The notes under the pieces were generated by a model. The model made no database searches, was not told the origin of the DNA, and saw only the letters and a program-made list of their open reading frames with translations. The position numbers and the translations under genes were made by a program. A stretch of DNA of 64,000 nt from Medicago truncatula (taxonomy: Eukaryota > Streptophyta > Magnoliopsida > Fabales > Fabaceae): positions 48,881,762-48,945,761 of the forward strand of contig NC_053042.1 of NCBI RefSeq assembly GCF_003473485.1. Reading direction: 5' to 3'. Shown here piece after piece: positions 11,601 to 22,457 of this stretch. Each line of letters opens with the position of its first letter. Positions within the stretch are counted from its first letter, which is position 1.

Positions 11601-12373
11601 AGATGTTATCTTGATGAATTGAAAACGCAATTTACTTTTTCAAATGGACATGTAAACTTTAAATTAAGTTAGAGGAATCCTAGTGCAGTTTTGCCTAAAT
11701 AAAGATGGTACAGGGATCCATGTTGGTTCCTTTTCTTACATCAAGATGTTCAATGGAAGACCAGAGGAATTAAATTCTGATGCAAATTTTTTGACAGATT
11801 CCAATGAACTGAGATCTAACTCCATGACATCAACTTTAGCCGAGGGAATCTCCTTAAGTATTGCTTCATTGATATCATTAGCAGCAACCTTATTTCGAAC
11901 AGCCATAATCACATGGACACCACGCAAAGCAAGAACACGCGTAGTCTCAACTCCAATACCACTGGTTGCTCCTGTTAACATGTCATCATATCCATATAAT
12001 AATTTATCATAGCCAGTTGCAAGAATTTGATGTAAAATCACACAGAATATAAACAAATAAATTTTGACTATGAAAATTTCAGCAGCAATAATCTTGAAGT
12101 TAAATTATAGAGTCAACTATAAAAATCGTTAAAAAGCTTGTTAATCACTCCTCAAGTCTAAGTGAGGAGTGATTAAACTCTGCAACATAAAACTACTATT
12201 CAACAAAGGGCATGCTTGAAAATTTTAAAATTAAAAAAATGGTAGGAAAGAGTGATAGAAGATAGACCGGTGACAATAGCAGTGAGTCCAGATGCATCAA
12301 TTCCATGAGTAACTTTTTCAGCAGTTGAATTCCCTGAGAATCCAGAAACCCCTTTCTTGCTGAATGGCCACAT
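8651..12373 (-). CDS. TIC32-like short-chain dehydrogenase/reductase, chloroplast inner envelope
   Basis: Eight exons join in phase to 315 aa: 12373-12268, 11971-11740, 11142-11063, 10600-10447, 9949-9871, 9790-9706, 9043-8997, 8815-8651. The protein starts [20 protein letters not shown], very like pea TIC32 as I recall it. The NADP-binding motif TGATSGIG is at 35-42, NNAG at 114-117, and the catalytic residues are S169 and Y198xxxK202 (YGQSK), so the active site looks intact. TIC32 proteins are NADPH-binding, calmodulin-regulated dehydrogenases associated with the protein-import complex of the chloroplast inner envelope; close paralogues have other or unknown roles. Introns are GT-AG. Intron 1 holds a perfect hairpin and intron 2 a Mutator-type MITE. 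Family assignment is secure; the exact TIC32 role is inferred. Confidence 0.9.
10768..10936. mobile_element. Small inverted-repeat MITE in intron 3 of the TIC32-like gene
   Basis: The ends pair as inverted repeats: TTTACACTGACATCCAA on the left against TTGGACGACAGTGTAAAA on the right, each with a second TTTACACTG-like motif. The interior is AT-rich and non-coding. The element lies wholly between exons 4 and 3. Target duplication is not clear. Confidence 0.45.
11309..11695. mobile_element. Mutator-type MITE in intron 2 of the TIC32-like gene
   Basis: 387 bp with terminal inverted repeats starting GGCAAATCTGCAC and, from the other end, GGCAAAACTGCAC, each followed by a TTAACTTAATTTAAAGTTT-type segment. 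Flanks are TAAATAAAA (11300-11308) and TAAATAAAG (11696-11704), an 8/9 match for a 9-bp target duplication as made by Mutator-like transposases. It ends 45 bases before the exon 2 donor (read on the minus strand) without altering it. Confidence 0.75.
12141..12176. repeat. Perfect 14-bp stem hairpin in intron 1
   Basis: TTAATCACTCCTCA (12141-12154) is exactly complementary to TGAGGAGTGATTAA (12163-12176) with an 8-base loop. It lies in the first intron of the TIC32-like gene, about 90 bases past the donor. No protein or RNA family is implied. Confidence 0.8.
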
Positions 12374-12770
12374 GATGATGATGATGGAAACCCTCTTCTC
12401 CGTTACAATTCACAAAGTCAATAGTGCAGATCATGCTTTGGATTCAACTAAATATTTTATACTGTAGTCATAGACTTGAATGTTATTTATAATATTAATT
12501 TTATTTGGTATTTAGGTTGAATTGATCTTGAAGAGTTTTTTTTAATATTACTTGCTGCCAATCCCACTGATGTCATCATTCAAATAAAAACGCAGTCCAT
12601 ATACAAAGTGTGTATTTCTACTGTCAAATTTATTTAATTACTATACAAATATCATAGAATAACCAGCAGAAAAGTCATGGTTCAAGACCTTATACAAATC
12701 ATCAAAATATAAATATAATACTCTATCCAAATCATACATAAACAACACCCTATAGCTACCTAATCATTCC

Positions 12771-13511
12771 TTAATTTACTTTCTGGCTTGAATAATACGC
12801 TTTAAAAACTCTAGGAAGATAAACAGGTATTAAAAATCCAAACAAATTAAAGCACCAAAAAGCCATATTAGCCACAGCAAGTGCTCTTCCAGCATAAATC
12901 CTTTTATAAGAACCACTGTGCTCTTCTCCAACCTTGGAAATCTCATCTCTAAGCCAATCCACAATAGTGAAAATCCTCCTTGAATTATAAATAACAGGAA
13001 CAAAAGCTCTTATTGGAGAAGAAAATCCATTTGAAAATGCAACACCTTCCATAAAAACTTGACTAGCCAAAAGAAAAACATGTGGTGTAGCTGCTTTAAT
13101 ACCTTCCTTATCACCTTCAAATATTCCATGTAAAATATATGCTATAGGAGCATATAGTCCAATGATTGCTCCTATGAAAACATAAATTTTAAGGATCTTG
13201 ATTTGTTGAGTGAAAATTGGTGGTTGTTCTTTTGAAGGGTGAGATGGAAAAGCAACTTTTGATATGAAGCACATGTAGATTACTGAGAAGAGTACAAATC
13301 CAAAATCTTCAGGGCTAACCATGCCACTGGCTGATAAGACAACAACAACAGCTAAACAATTGAGTTGTCGGAATGAGAGGAAACTAGTCTTTCTTTGTGG
13401 TGTGCTTGTTGATTTGTTGAGTGATTTGTCTTGTTCTTCTTTGTGTTCAATTTCTTGTTCTTCTTTTGGTAGGCTAATGTCACAGCCAGTTGGTCCAACT
13501 CCACCAGACAT
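12771..13511 (-). CDS. Plant-specific multi-span membrane protein of unknown function (probably DUF7733)
   Basis: A single-exon frame of 246 aa starting at ATG 13511 (MSGGVGPTGCDISLPKEEQE). The frame is open a little further upstream but without an earlier ATG. The first 45 residues are acidic and Ser/Thr-rich. About five hydrophobic segments follow, for example around 48-65, 72-92, 108-130, 145-165 and 213-235, the last ending FLIPVYLPRVFKAYY. Sequences starting this way occur across dicots as uncharacterised membrane proteins; I recall the DUF7733 label but could not check it. No catalytic motif is visible. It lies 400 bp upstream of the TIC32-like gene on the same strand, with its own leader. 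Location in the cell is unknown. Confidence 0.75.
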   Translation of the reverse strand: MSGGVGPTGCDISLPKEEQEIEHKEEQDKSLNKSTSTPQRKTSFLSFRQLNCLAVVVVLSASGMVSPEDFGFVLFSVIYMCFISKVAFPSHPSKEQPPIFTQQIKILKIYVFIGAIIGLYAPIAYILHGIFEGDKEGIKAATPHVFLLASQVFMEGVAFSNGFSSPIRAFVPVIYNSRRIFTIVDWLRDEISKVGEEHSGSYKRIYAGRALAVANMAFWCFNLFGFLIPVYLPRVFKAYYSSQKVN

Positions 13512-13619
13512 TTTTGTGTGTAGCTCAAACAACAGATTTTGTGATCAGGATATTTCTGAGATGGTTTTTTTGAGAGGGAGAATTAAGGGAGGAAGTAGAA
13601 AGATAAGGTTACATTAGAT

Positions 13620-15290
13620 GATGGGGTTGAAATGAAGGACAAATGGTTGGTAAAGGGGTAAGGCTCGTGTTCGTGGCTTGAGAAACTCACCTATGTTTTT
13701 TTAGTTAGGACATGTGTGATTTATTGATTAAAAATTGTGAGTTCCAAGCCTAGAGATTTGGTGTCACACTAATTATAATTTTGTATGTACCTCCTATAAG
13801 AAAGGAGTGAGTGTTTGATTTGAGTATTCTCTCAACCATGTGAATACGTAATGAAGTTAGTTATGGAAAATAGTGAAATTTTGGAGGGAACGAAAGCAAC
13901 ATAGTCATTCACTCATTTCGTTTGCTGTAAGGGTTAAGTGTGGCCATGCAATGGGCAAAATTTTGTGTTCATACGGAAAACAAGTACATTGACAAGTCGA
14001 AATTTACTTGATATACAATAAAATTCTGAGAATCAAATCAATAATTATAACCAAATTAATAAACTTGATATATTTTTCTTTCTTTCTATTTTTAGGTCTA
14101 AATCGGACCGAACCCAAATTCTATTGATTTTAGTGTGTTTCATTTGCGTAAAAAAAACATCGCGTAATTTAAAACCATTCACTTGCATAATTCAAAACTG
14201 ATGGCAACTTGTTGTTTAATTTTTTTTTTTTGTGTAAGCCAGAGTTTGAACCCTGGACTGTTCAAATTTTTTTTGTTGATATGAAATTTACTTCTTTTTT
14301 TAAGGAATGAAATTTACTTTTGGAAAGTGGGTTTAGAGCATATGTTAAAATTGATAAGTTGAGCAAGTATTTTAATTTCAACAATTTTAAGCTAAATGCC
14401 TATTTTACTGATATTATCTTTTGACAATTATCATTAACAATGTCAAAACAGAGATCAACACAAATGAATTGCGTCATACGTAATCTCTAAAAAGAATTCA
14501 TATGAAATTCTAATAAGATTCCTACACAAGTCATGTAAAAACATGTATCTCTTCGGTAATCTTTTTACAACCTCAATGTTAAATATAAGAAGAAGAAAAA
14601 AATACATGTATTGAACGGGGAAGAACTATCCACAAATGTAGTGTGTGCTTCTTGTTACTTCCTATCATCTCTAGATGAAAAATCTTGAAACTACTATCAT
14701 TTTTTAAGGTGGAAGGCTTGTTTTAGGAGAAGTTGCAAAAGCAATGTAAGTCATCTTCAAGGGATGGCTTTTTTAGTGCCATTTTCTTCTCCCTATAGTT
14801 GGTTATACTAAGATTCCAAGTACGAGGCCATGCCAACGGCTCATTCATAAGAGAAAGGGTTCTGCTTCTTTATATGGCAACTCAAGTACATGTCTAAACA
14901 ACTTTCAAATGCATCAAGATTAAAAACCTTAACACGCTGTACATAGTAGAGGAGACAGTGGTAGGGCACGACACTAGGGAATATCAAGACGGGCAATTTT
15001 GTCTATAAAAAATGACGTTCTTTTATAATAATAATAACATAACAAATTTATTACACAAAATTTTGATAAAAAATGCTATAAGAAAAAATAAACCTAATGC
15101 ACAATCCCTGTTTGAAGGAAAAGGACAGGAACACAAAAATACTTTCTGGCAAAACTACCTTCAATTTGCTGACAGAAGACCGTCAGTAAAATTTTGAACC
15201 TCTGCTGATAAATTAATTGGCAAGAAATCAATCAAATTTGAGCAAATCTGTCGTATAAATAAAAATCCACTATTTCTTTGTTTCTTCTAT
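13620..15290. other. Intergenic, no gene seen
   Basis: AT-rich with scattered stop codons in all frames. A short tRNA-B-box-like motif (AGTTTGAACCCTGG, near 14244) may be a worn SINE head. Nothing else stands out. Confidence 0.6.
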
Positions 15291-18200
15291 TTATGCTGCA
15301 GCTTTTAGTCTTGGAATGTACTTTATCTTGATTCCTTTATCAGGCCTCATTCTAGGTTTGGATTTAGCAACCGATGTTGCGCAATCCTTAACTGGTTTGA
15401 ACCCATGAGTTTCTGAATCAGGTGAAATAACTAATTCCACATGATGTGACGAAATTGCTTCTTTCCATCCTGCATAAAAATTGTTGGTGGATATTTAAAT
15501 AGAACAACTAACAACCAAGCCATGTATAGTTTCAATAATAAAACATAATAATATAAGAAAATTGATATGTATAAATTGGTAAAACTTACTTTGTCCAAGA
15601 AAGGCTTTTGCAGCATCACTGGACAACCGAAAGCCTTCTGAATCTGCTTTTGGCCCGACGTGAGATTTGTTCCCATAACCCATATTGCCTCCATCTATAT
15701 CACACAACCTTAAATTACTTTGCAATGACAAATTTTGATCAGCATTTCCATGGACTACATCAACTTCTGTCTCAGCACTTTGAAGTGGCGGTGGATTTTT
15801 AGTTTCGTGCTGGCTCACCGGTCTCCAAAGCTTAACTCCTGACTGATTGTTGCCTCCATGAAAGGAGTCAGGTTTAATTGGCTTCTCCTGAGCAATATTT
15901 TGGTTTGCCAAATTCTCTATGAAGCTGTTTGCTTGAGATGTGACAAGATTATTCTCTGATTGGCTGCAATTGACCAATGTAACAGATACAGATCCAATCA
16001 AAACTTCGTGAGTCTTAACTTCATCTGGTTCTTTGTGCAGTTTGGGTTTTAAAATCACTGTATCTATTTCTGGTTTAGGTTTCCGGCTCCAAACTTTACC
16101 ACTATTAACTATAGGAGCTACCCTTTGATCACGGTTGGTTCCATTTCCATATTTTGGAATGACTCCAGACTTAGACTTTTGAGAGTTTTGGCTTGCATGC
16201 AAACCATTGACAATAGTACTTTGCGACTTAGGATGCCTTAGCCATCTGGCAGTCATTATGCGTCGAGGATTATGTCTGTGTGATGTTTGTCTCTCTAAAT
16301 TCCGATCAGTGTCACATTCATAACCTGACTGTGCATCCGATTTAAATGTCTGTGGCTCCACATTCTGATTAGTGTCACAATCATATGCTAACTGTGTATC
16401 CTCATCTACACCTTCATTGGTGTCTGGGCAATGATAAGTTACATGTGGTGAAGAAGCTTGATCAGCAAATGCATGTGCTCTATGAGCTTCAAAGTCACAT
16501 GCAGCCAAAGATGGTTCCTCCGGCGATACCTCCTCTCCTGCACTTCTGATGCTCCCTTTAACTTCTACGTCATTTTCAAGTTGGTCCCTCGCCTTTTGTT
16601 CTTTAAGCCTAAGCTTTTTCATGCGTTTTCTCTCCAAAACCTCTGCTTGTCTGTAAATAAATAAAGGGACAATGTAAAATAAATATATTATCCATAATGA
16701 CTAGTTCACACTATCACGTGAGTACATTTCCGCCAACATCTTTAGCACTTTTTGAATTTGCTAAATCAACAAGTTGAACAATTACTATTTTGTTGATTAA
16801 TTGTGTAATTAAGGAACGCATTATCATTCATTTATAAATAACGCAATAGAAAAATAAGTACTTAGAAAATTGTGTATGAAATCAAAGAAAAAGAAAATGC
16901 GTCATTTCCTAGCTGCGCTAGTTTTATGATTATATGAATTCCCTTATTTCAGCTATTAAAAATTACAAGAAAGTTAAGCTCCACTCAAGAGTCCTAAATG
17001 TCCTTTAAGTCAAGGTGACTGGTAATGTAAAAGAGGGTGATAAAAAACATGCACCCAAGACAAACATTGTAAACAGATGGAAAAATGGATTGAATATTAC
17101 ACTGCAAATTTGTATATATCTATTTCAACCAATTAACTCTTGAAATATTTTCAATTCCTTGCAACCTAAAAGTGGAAATGAAACTCATGAATCACACAGG
17201 ACAGAAGAACAAGAACTGATACCTTCTCTGAGCAGCTTCCTCCTCCTCCACCAGCAGCTTCTGGCATCTCAATGCTTCGGCATCTTTGTCTGCCAGCCAC
17301 GCCTTTACCTATGTGAAAGGAAATTCACATTTTATCACAAATGTAGTTAAGAATATAATCATGTTTAATGTTTGAATATGAACAGAGGATATGCTATGAA
17401 CTTAAGTTCAACTAGCACATTTTTATTCTTCAAAATCAAATTACATGACATCCTATGTAGCTATTTTCTGGACTCATATGTTAACTGATAACTCCTAAAA
17501 AGAGAAGATGCATCAGAATCATATAGGTTTTTTAGCAGCCTTAGATACTGAAATATTATTCCATATTCATTTTCCCTTTCTACTCGGTTCTCTTCTCGAT
17601 GTATGTAAACTCTCAATCAAGAAAGAACTATAGGTTTTTTAGTGTACATAAACTAATATTTTAGATCTTTTTCGTAACAATTATTTAAAGAACAAAACAC
17701 GATTAAATATGGGTCTAGTGGTACAAAGGGAAGAGTGATAATGAAAACTAACCTAATACCATTATGCCAATAATATAGAATAGAAATCTGGTGGAATAAC
17801 CCTTTGTACATAGCTAACAATAGCTATAAATGAAGAGTGTATTTGTACACATTAGCCAGTGGCCCTGCTATTTGGTGAAGTCTCTATAATGGCTTGGTAT
17901 TACTATCATTAACATGACCCTCGTGCAATATCATGCCGAGGTTTGAAAATAAAAATAAAGAAATAAACCCAACTTACAGATAACCAAACAATAAAATCAG
18001 GGTCGGCCTTCAAACTTCCCCAAACAAGAGGGAAGTCTGGCAAAAGCCATAGAATAACAAATCGTACACCCGATACTGTTGGTTAACAATATTATTATCA
18101 TGCAAGATTTATCTGCAATTCTCAGGTATATCCTGATGATGAATCAATCTTCTTAGACAAAGCACAAGAAACACGTCTTCAACATCAAGTATTGAACACA

Positions 18201-20434
18201 GCACATGAGAGAGAGAGAGAGAGGAAAGAAAAATATTTTTACTACAAAAGGGAAAAGTTTTTGAAGCTAGGAAAAACCATTACCAATTTCTGCTCTAGCA
18301 AGAAACTTGTGCAAGCAACTAGGTTTTTTGGTTCAAGCCCAATCTTTTCAGCCTCTCCATCAAAAACATGTCTTTGCATTGACACTGCTGTTCCACATAA
18401 AAATGTATTTTCACTGGAATCATCGAGAATATTGAACAACTTTTGGGAAGATATAGGAAAACTAGAAGGCCTGGATTGAACAATATCCTGCAAATAATGT
18501 AGATATATATTGCATTAATAAACCTAATGAATGTATGCAGCAAAAAACAAGAATGAATGGTTGATAAGTACGACAACAATATTTCTTACCAAAAGGGAGA
18601 AACCAGCCCTGAGATAATACTGTGGAAAAGAGTAAAATCCTTGTTGTGTTCTAAGAGTTGAGAGAGCTTGTACAATTGAAGACCCTGGAACCTCCTGGAA
18701 AGCATTTTCGGTGGGGGAAGACAAGAATACAATATATTTAGATTAATTAGGGAAAAAGGTAAAACTAGAAAACAAGAGCTGAAAAGGGGAACAGCGAGAG
18801 ACTGCTATGACTTTGTAATTGTATATGTAAGCCGTCTTTGATAAACTTTCAATTTCAAACATTAAGACTACTATGTCTTTGTGTGTGTGTGCGCGCGCGC
18901 GCGTGTGTGTGCGTGTGTGTATGTGTATATATATATTATTTCCAGACATGAAGAACAAAGAACGTGTTTAAAAATCATATTCACGTTGAAAAGGCACCTT
19001 TAATCTTTCAACAAACAGAGGATCATTTTCAAATCCAATATGACAATTAGAAAGAACTAAGATGATCAAACAAATCACGATACAAAGTATAGCATAAATG
19101 AAAGAATGTGAAAGAATAAAGTGAGTATGTGAAAAAGGGAAAGAAAGAAGAAAGTATGAGAGTCTTGTGTCACTCGACCTCCCCCCACTTTCATATATGC
19201 TAATCAAAGATATTTGACATATGACCATTACGTGTGCAACAGTGCAAGGAAAATCAAATTAAAATAACTATATAAAGAAATAAACTAGTGAAGTACAGAG
19301 CAAAACGATTTTACCTCCAACATCACATTCTCAAATGACACAACTTCCTTTGCCTCTTCTACAGAGAGCTACACGAATTATTAAAAAAAAAAAAAAAAAA
19401 ATCAGCACATCAAAATAAGATGTATTCTTCGTAGGCTAGTTCTATTGTGCGGAAGTGAAGTAGGTGTTGTACCATTCACAAGTATGTTTTCACCCTTGGA
19501 TCAATAAGTTCCACCATTGCATCAAAGTGAGATATGATAGGACCTATTGATCAAATGGTTGAAAATTATGTGCGTGGTACAACACTATTTTACTCGTGCA
19601 CCATAGAATTAGCCTTCTTCATATATGAAAAATTGACTGTAATGAAACATTACCTTATCCCAATATGCCCCTAAAAGATCCCTACTTATCTTAGAGTCCT
19701 ACAATATATAAGAAGCATTAGGTCAAATTGAGGAAGACATGAAAAAGAAATAAACATGAAAATACACTGGCAGCAAAAGCATGAAACTATGAACAACAAT
19801 ATGAGATAAGTCCTTCAACTTATGAGATATAAAGAATAACCTTATCAAGCTTTTTCAACCGATGGTGTACACGTTTATGCCTTCTATAATTAATGGGTGA
19901 ACAAAACTCTCTGTCTTTGGTACACTTGTCACACTTTAGTAGTTGAACCTTTGCAGGAGAGAACAGAGGCCACCCTGGAATTTCTGCCAAATAAATCAAA
20001 TATTATTCAGAAAATTTGGGTTTGGAATCAGATGTATTAGTAACGGGTGATGAGCTTTAAAGTAGTATGCATGTTACATACAATTCTACTAGTGTTGTAT
20101 ACTTCAGTTACAAATGCAACTGTAGGTTTTTATTTTAATGATTTTAGTTTTAATTAAGGCTAATCACATGGCTGATACATTCCAATACCCGAGAAATGTT
20201 CAATTCAAACAATATAATATTACCAAAATTTCTTATTATTGCAATACCTTGTTGCTGTTCTAAAGCATGAAATAATTGAATCCACTGTGCTGGCCTGTCA
20301 CCACCAGCCCTAGGAAAGGAAAGGAATGGTTCTTTTCCAACCGCTTGTCTTATCAATGTATCCAAAGAATCATTTCCGACTTCCGGTTTCATAAAATTGG
20401 GAGTAGCTGAGGCAGTAAGTTTTGCAACTGGCAT
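15291..20434 (-). CDS. C2H2-type zinc-finger / coiled-coil protein of unknown function
   Basis: Ten coding exons, about 720 aa: 20434-20248, 19983-19841, 19698-19654, 19368-19315, 18694-18590, 18487-18284, 18075-17978, 17308-17223, 16650-15590, 15469-15291. Exon 2 encodes a C-x2-C...H-x3-H finger (about C80, C83, H98, H102) in a basic context (NYRRHKRVHHRLKK). Exons 8-9 start with a Glu- and then Lys/Arg-rich helix (VEEEEAAQRR, ERKRMKKLRLKEQKARD). The long exon 9 is low-complexity and Ser/Asn-rich, and the C-terminus is basic (SKPRMRPDKGIKIKYIPRL). A nuclear or RNA-associated role is possible but only inferred. All junctions are GT-AG and in phase except exon 6 to 7, which is one base short. 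A 5' UTR exon and leader intron precede the start. Confidence 0.72.
18879..18932. repeat. Mixed TG/CG dinucleotide microsatellite
   Basis: Alternating purine-pyrimidine tract: (GT)n, then (GC)n, then (GT)n, ending in an AT stretch, in an intron of the zinc-finger gene. Such tracts can adopt Z-DNA and are usually length-variable. Confidence 0.85.
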
Positions 20435-21330
20435 CTATTCAGCCTAAACCTAACCAAGAAACTTTACAGGATTCCCCTGCACAAAGTATATAAAATAGTA
20501 AGTGTGAAAAATTAAAATAAATTTCAAATGAACAAAAAAGAAATGCCAGGACCGGTGTTGTTAAATAATAGTACTGTAGCACTATTGCATGGAGGAATTT
20601 GAACAATGGCTATTGTTCCGTGACTGTGATACCTATTTAGTAGAAAACATTGTGAAATATCCACAGCTATAGCGGTGCTATACTGTTGTGCAGCAGAATT
20701 TGAACAAATCTCTACTTTCCGTGATCCTTACAACATAGCTCAGCACATTGTTATGTCCAAAATGCTGCTAATTACTTTACTAATGCCAAACGAACCATAA
20801 TTTTCATATTTTTGAATCTCTAAACATATTAAAGTCGGTAAGAAATAAAAATGTATCCAAACTCAACAATGGACGTAGAAACTAAACATTAACCCAATTA
20901 AATCTATTCATTTTCATTCTGCGTTGATGAGCATAACCTTATCGATTAATCTTAGATTCACTAAACTAATCACAATTAGCGACCACAACAAACAAGATCT
21001 TTCAAATACATATAAAAATAGAAAGGTACCTACATGTTTAAGCTTATCTCTAATCATCAAATCAAACTATAAATACAAACACTGCAAGGTGAATCAATTA
21101 AAATAAAATAAAATTGAATAGATTAATCTCGTAAAGCGTGATCTAATCTAGATCGAGGATTGAGCAAGAAAAAGTGATATGACGTACGAGAGAGAGGAAG
21201 AGATCGATTGGAAGTGACGATCCGGAAAGAATTGAAATCGGCGGCGTAGGTATTGAGAAGAAGGAAAACGATCGAGAAAATGGCGGTAGAAGAGAGAAAC
21301 TCTTCTTTCCTTCCTGCACGCTGCACCTAT
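20435..21330 (-). other. Leader exons and 5' UTR intron of the zinc-finger gene
   Basis: A donor CTCTCTC/GTACGT at 21188/21187 and an acceptor TTTGTGCAG/GGGAAT at 20477/20476 would remove an intron of about 711 bp from the 5' UTR. The first exon, up to about 21330, is CT-rich as plant leaders often are. The transcription start itself is not defined by sequence. Confidence 0.5.
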
Positions 21331-21379
21331 TGTAGTAGTCGTAGTAGTAGGGCGAAAAAACAACGTTTCTAACAAGAAA

Positions 21380-22440
21380 AAATAAATTTAAATTAATTAA
21401 TAACTTTTTAGGTGGAATTTTTTATTGTTTGTCAAATTTTTAGCTGGATTTTTAATTACTATATCCTTTTGATTAGATGTTTTATTTATTTATTATATCC
21501 GATGGTTGATATTAAAAACATCATAAATCTTTGTGGAAAAAAAAAAATTACATCAAATCGTTCAACTCTTAAGTGTGTTACATCATGTTTTGAGATATTG
21601 TCCATTTTAGGTCGTTAAGTAAACTTCTATAGTTTCATTGAGTTGAGAAATGTGTACGCTGACTCTTGATCTTGATTCTCACTATAAGTGTCGGGAACAA
21701 TTTCAATATCTAAAATCGTTACTTTGTGTGGCTTGGGACGATAAGTTGGGGGAATTCATCAAGGAGTTTGGCCTCTAACTAGAGTGGGTTAGGAAAGAAA
21801 AAACAGAATAGAACTATGATTTATTTTTTGAAGGAATCGGAATAGAACTATGATGTCAAAAGGATTATTAGGGTGAACATTTTCCTATCTAGGCATATAT
21901 CATTATGATTTTTGTCTTTTTCAGATTAGATGTATTAGCTTGTAATTGTTGTGGGGATTTTGGTATTATCCGGACAATATCTTAACTATGCACAAACATA
22001 TTTGAAACATATTTTATGCTGAAATTTATGAAATCCAGTCATACACCACAAAATTACCGCAGAACCAAACAAACACCTTCAGATATTTGGAATCCTCAAT
22101 TTAGACAGCTTGAAATTTTAAATATTGATAAGAATGAAAGTGGGTTCTTGAAAATTACATGACAATCCCTCATTTTAGAAAGATCCCAACCCAAGGAGAA
22201 GGTTTCGTTAAAAAATATATCTTCCCCCCCCCCTCTATCACCTACTTTCTTCACCCGAAAATACTTGTCTACTGAGACTCACAGGGCAAGGCTACTCTAT
22301 AGTGAAATTATCTAAGGTAAGCAAGTAAAAGTGTATATACCCTTCATTTATCCCAACTCTTATATTCAAGAGTGAATACACTTTACTTGCTCACTTGAGA
22401 AGAGCTTTTTTCAAGTGTAATTTACATCACTATGTGTGCA
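21380..22440. other. Intergenic, no gene seen
   Basis: AT-rich spacer between the zinc-finger gene's 5' end and the 3' end of the U-box kinase. There is a short C-run near 22227, and no exon with flanking splice signals. Confidence 0.6.
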
Positions 22441-22457
22441 ATTATAATGAAAAATAT

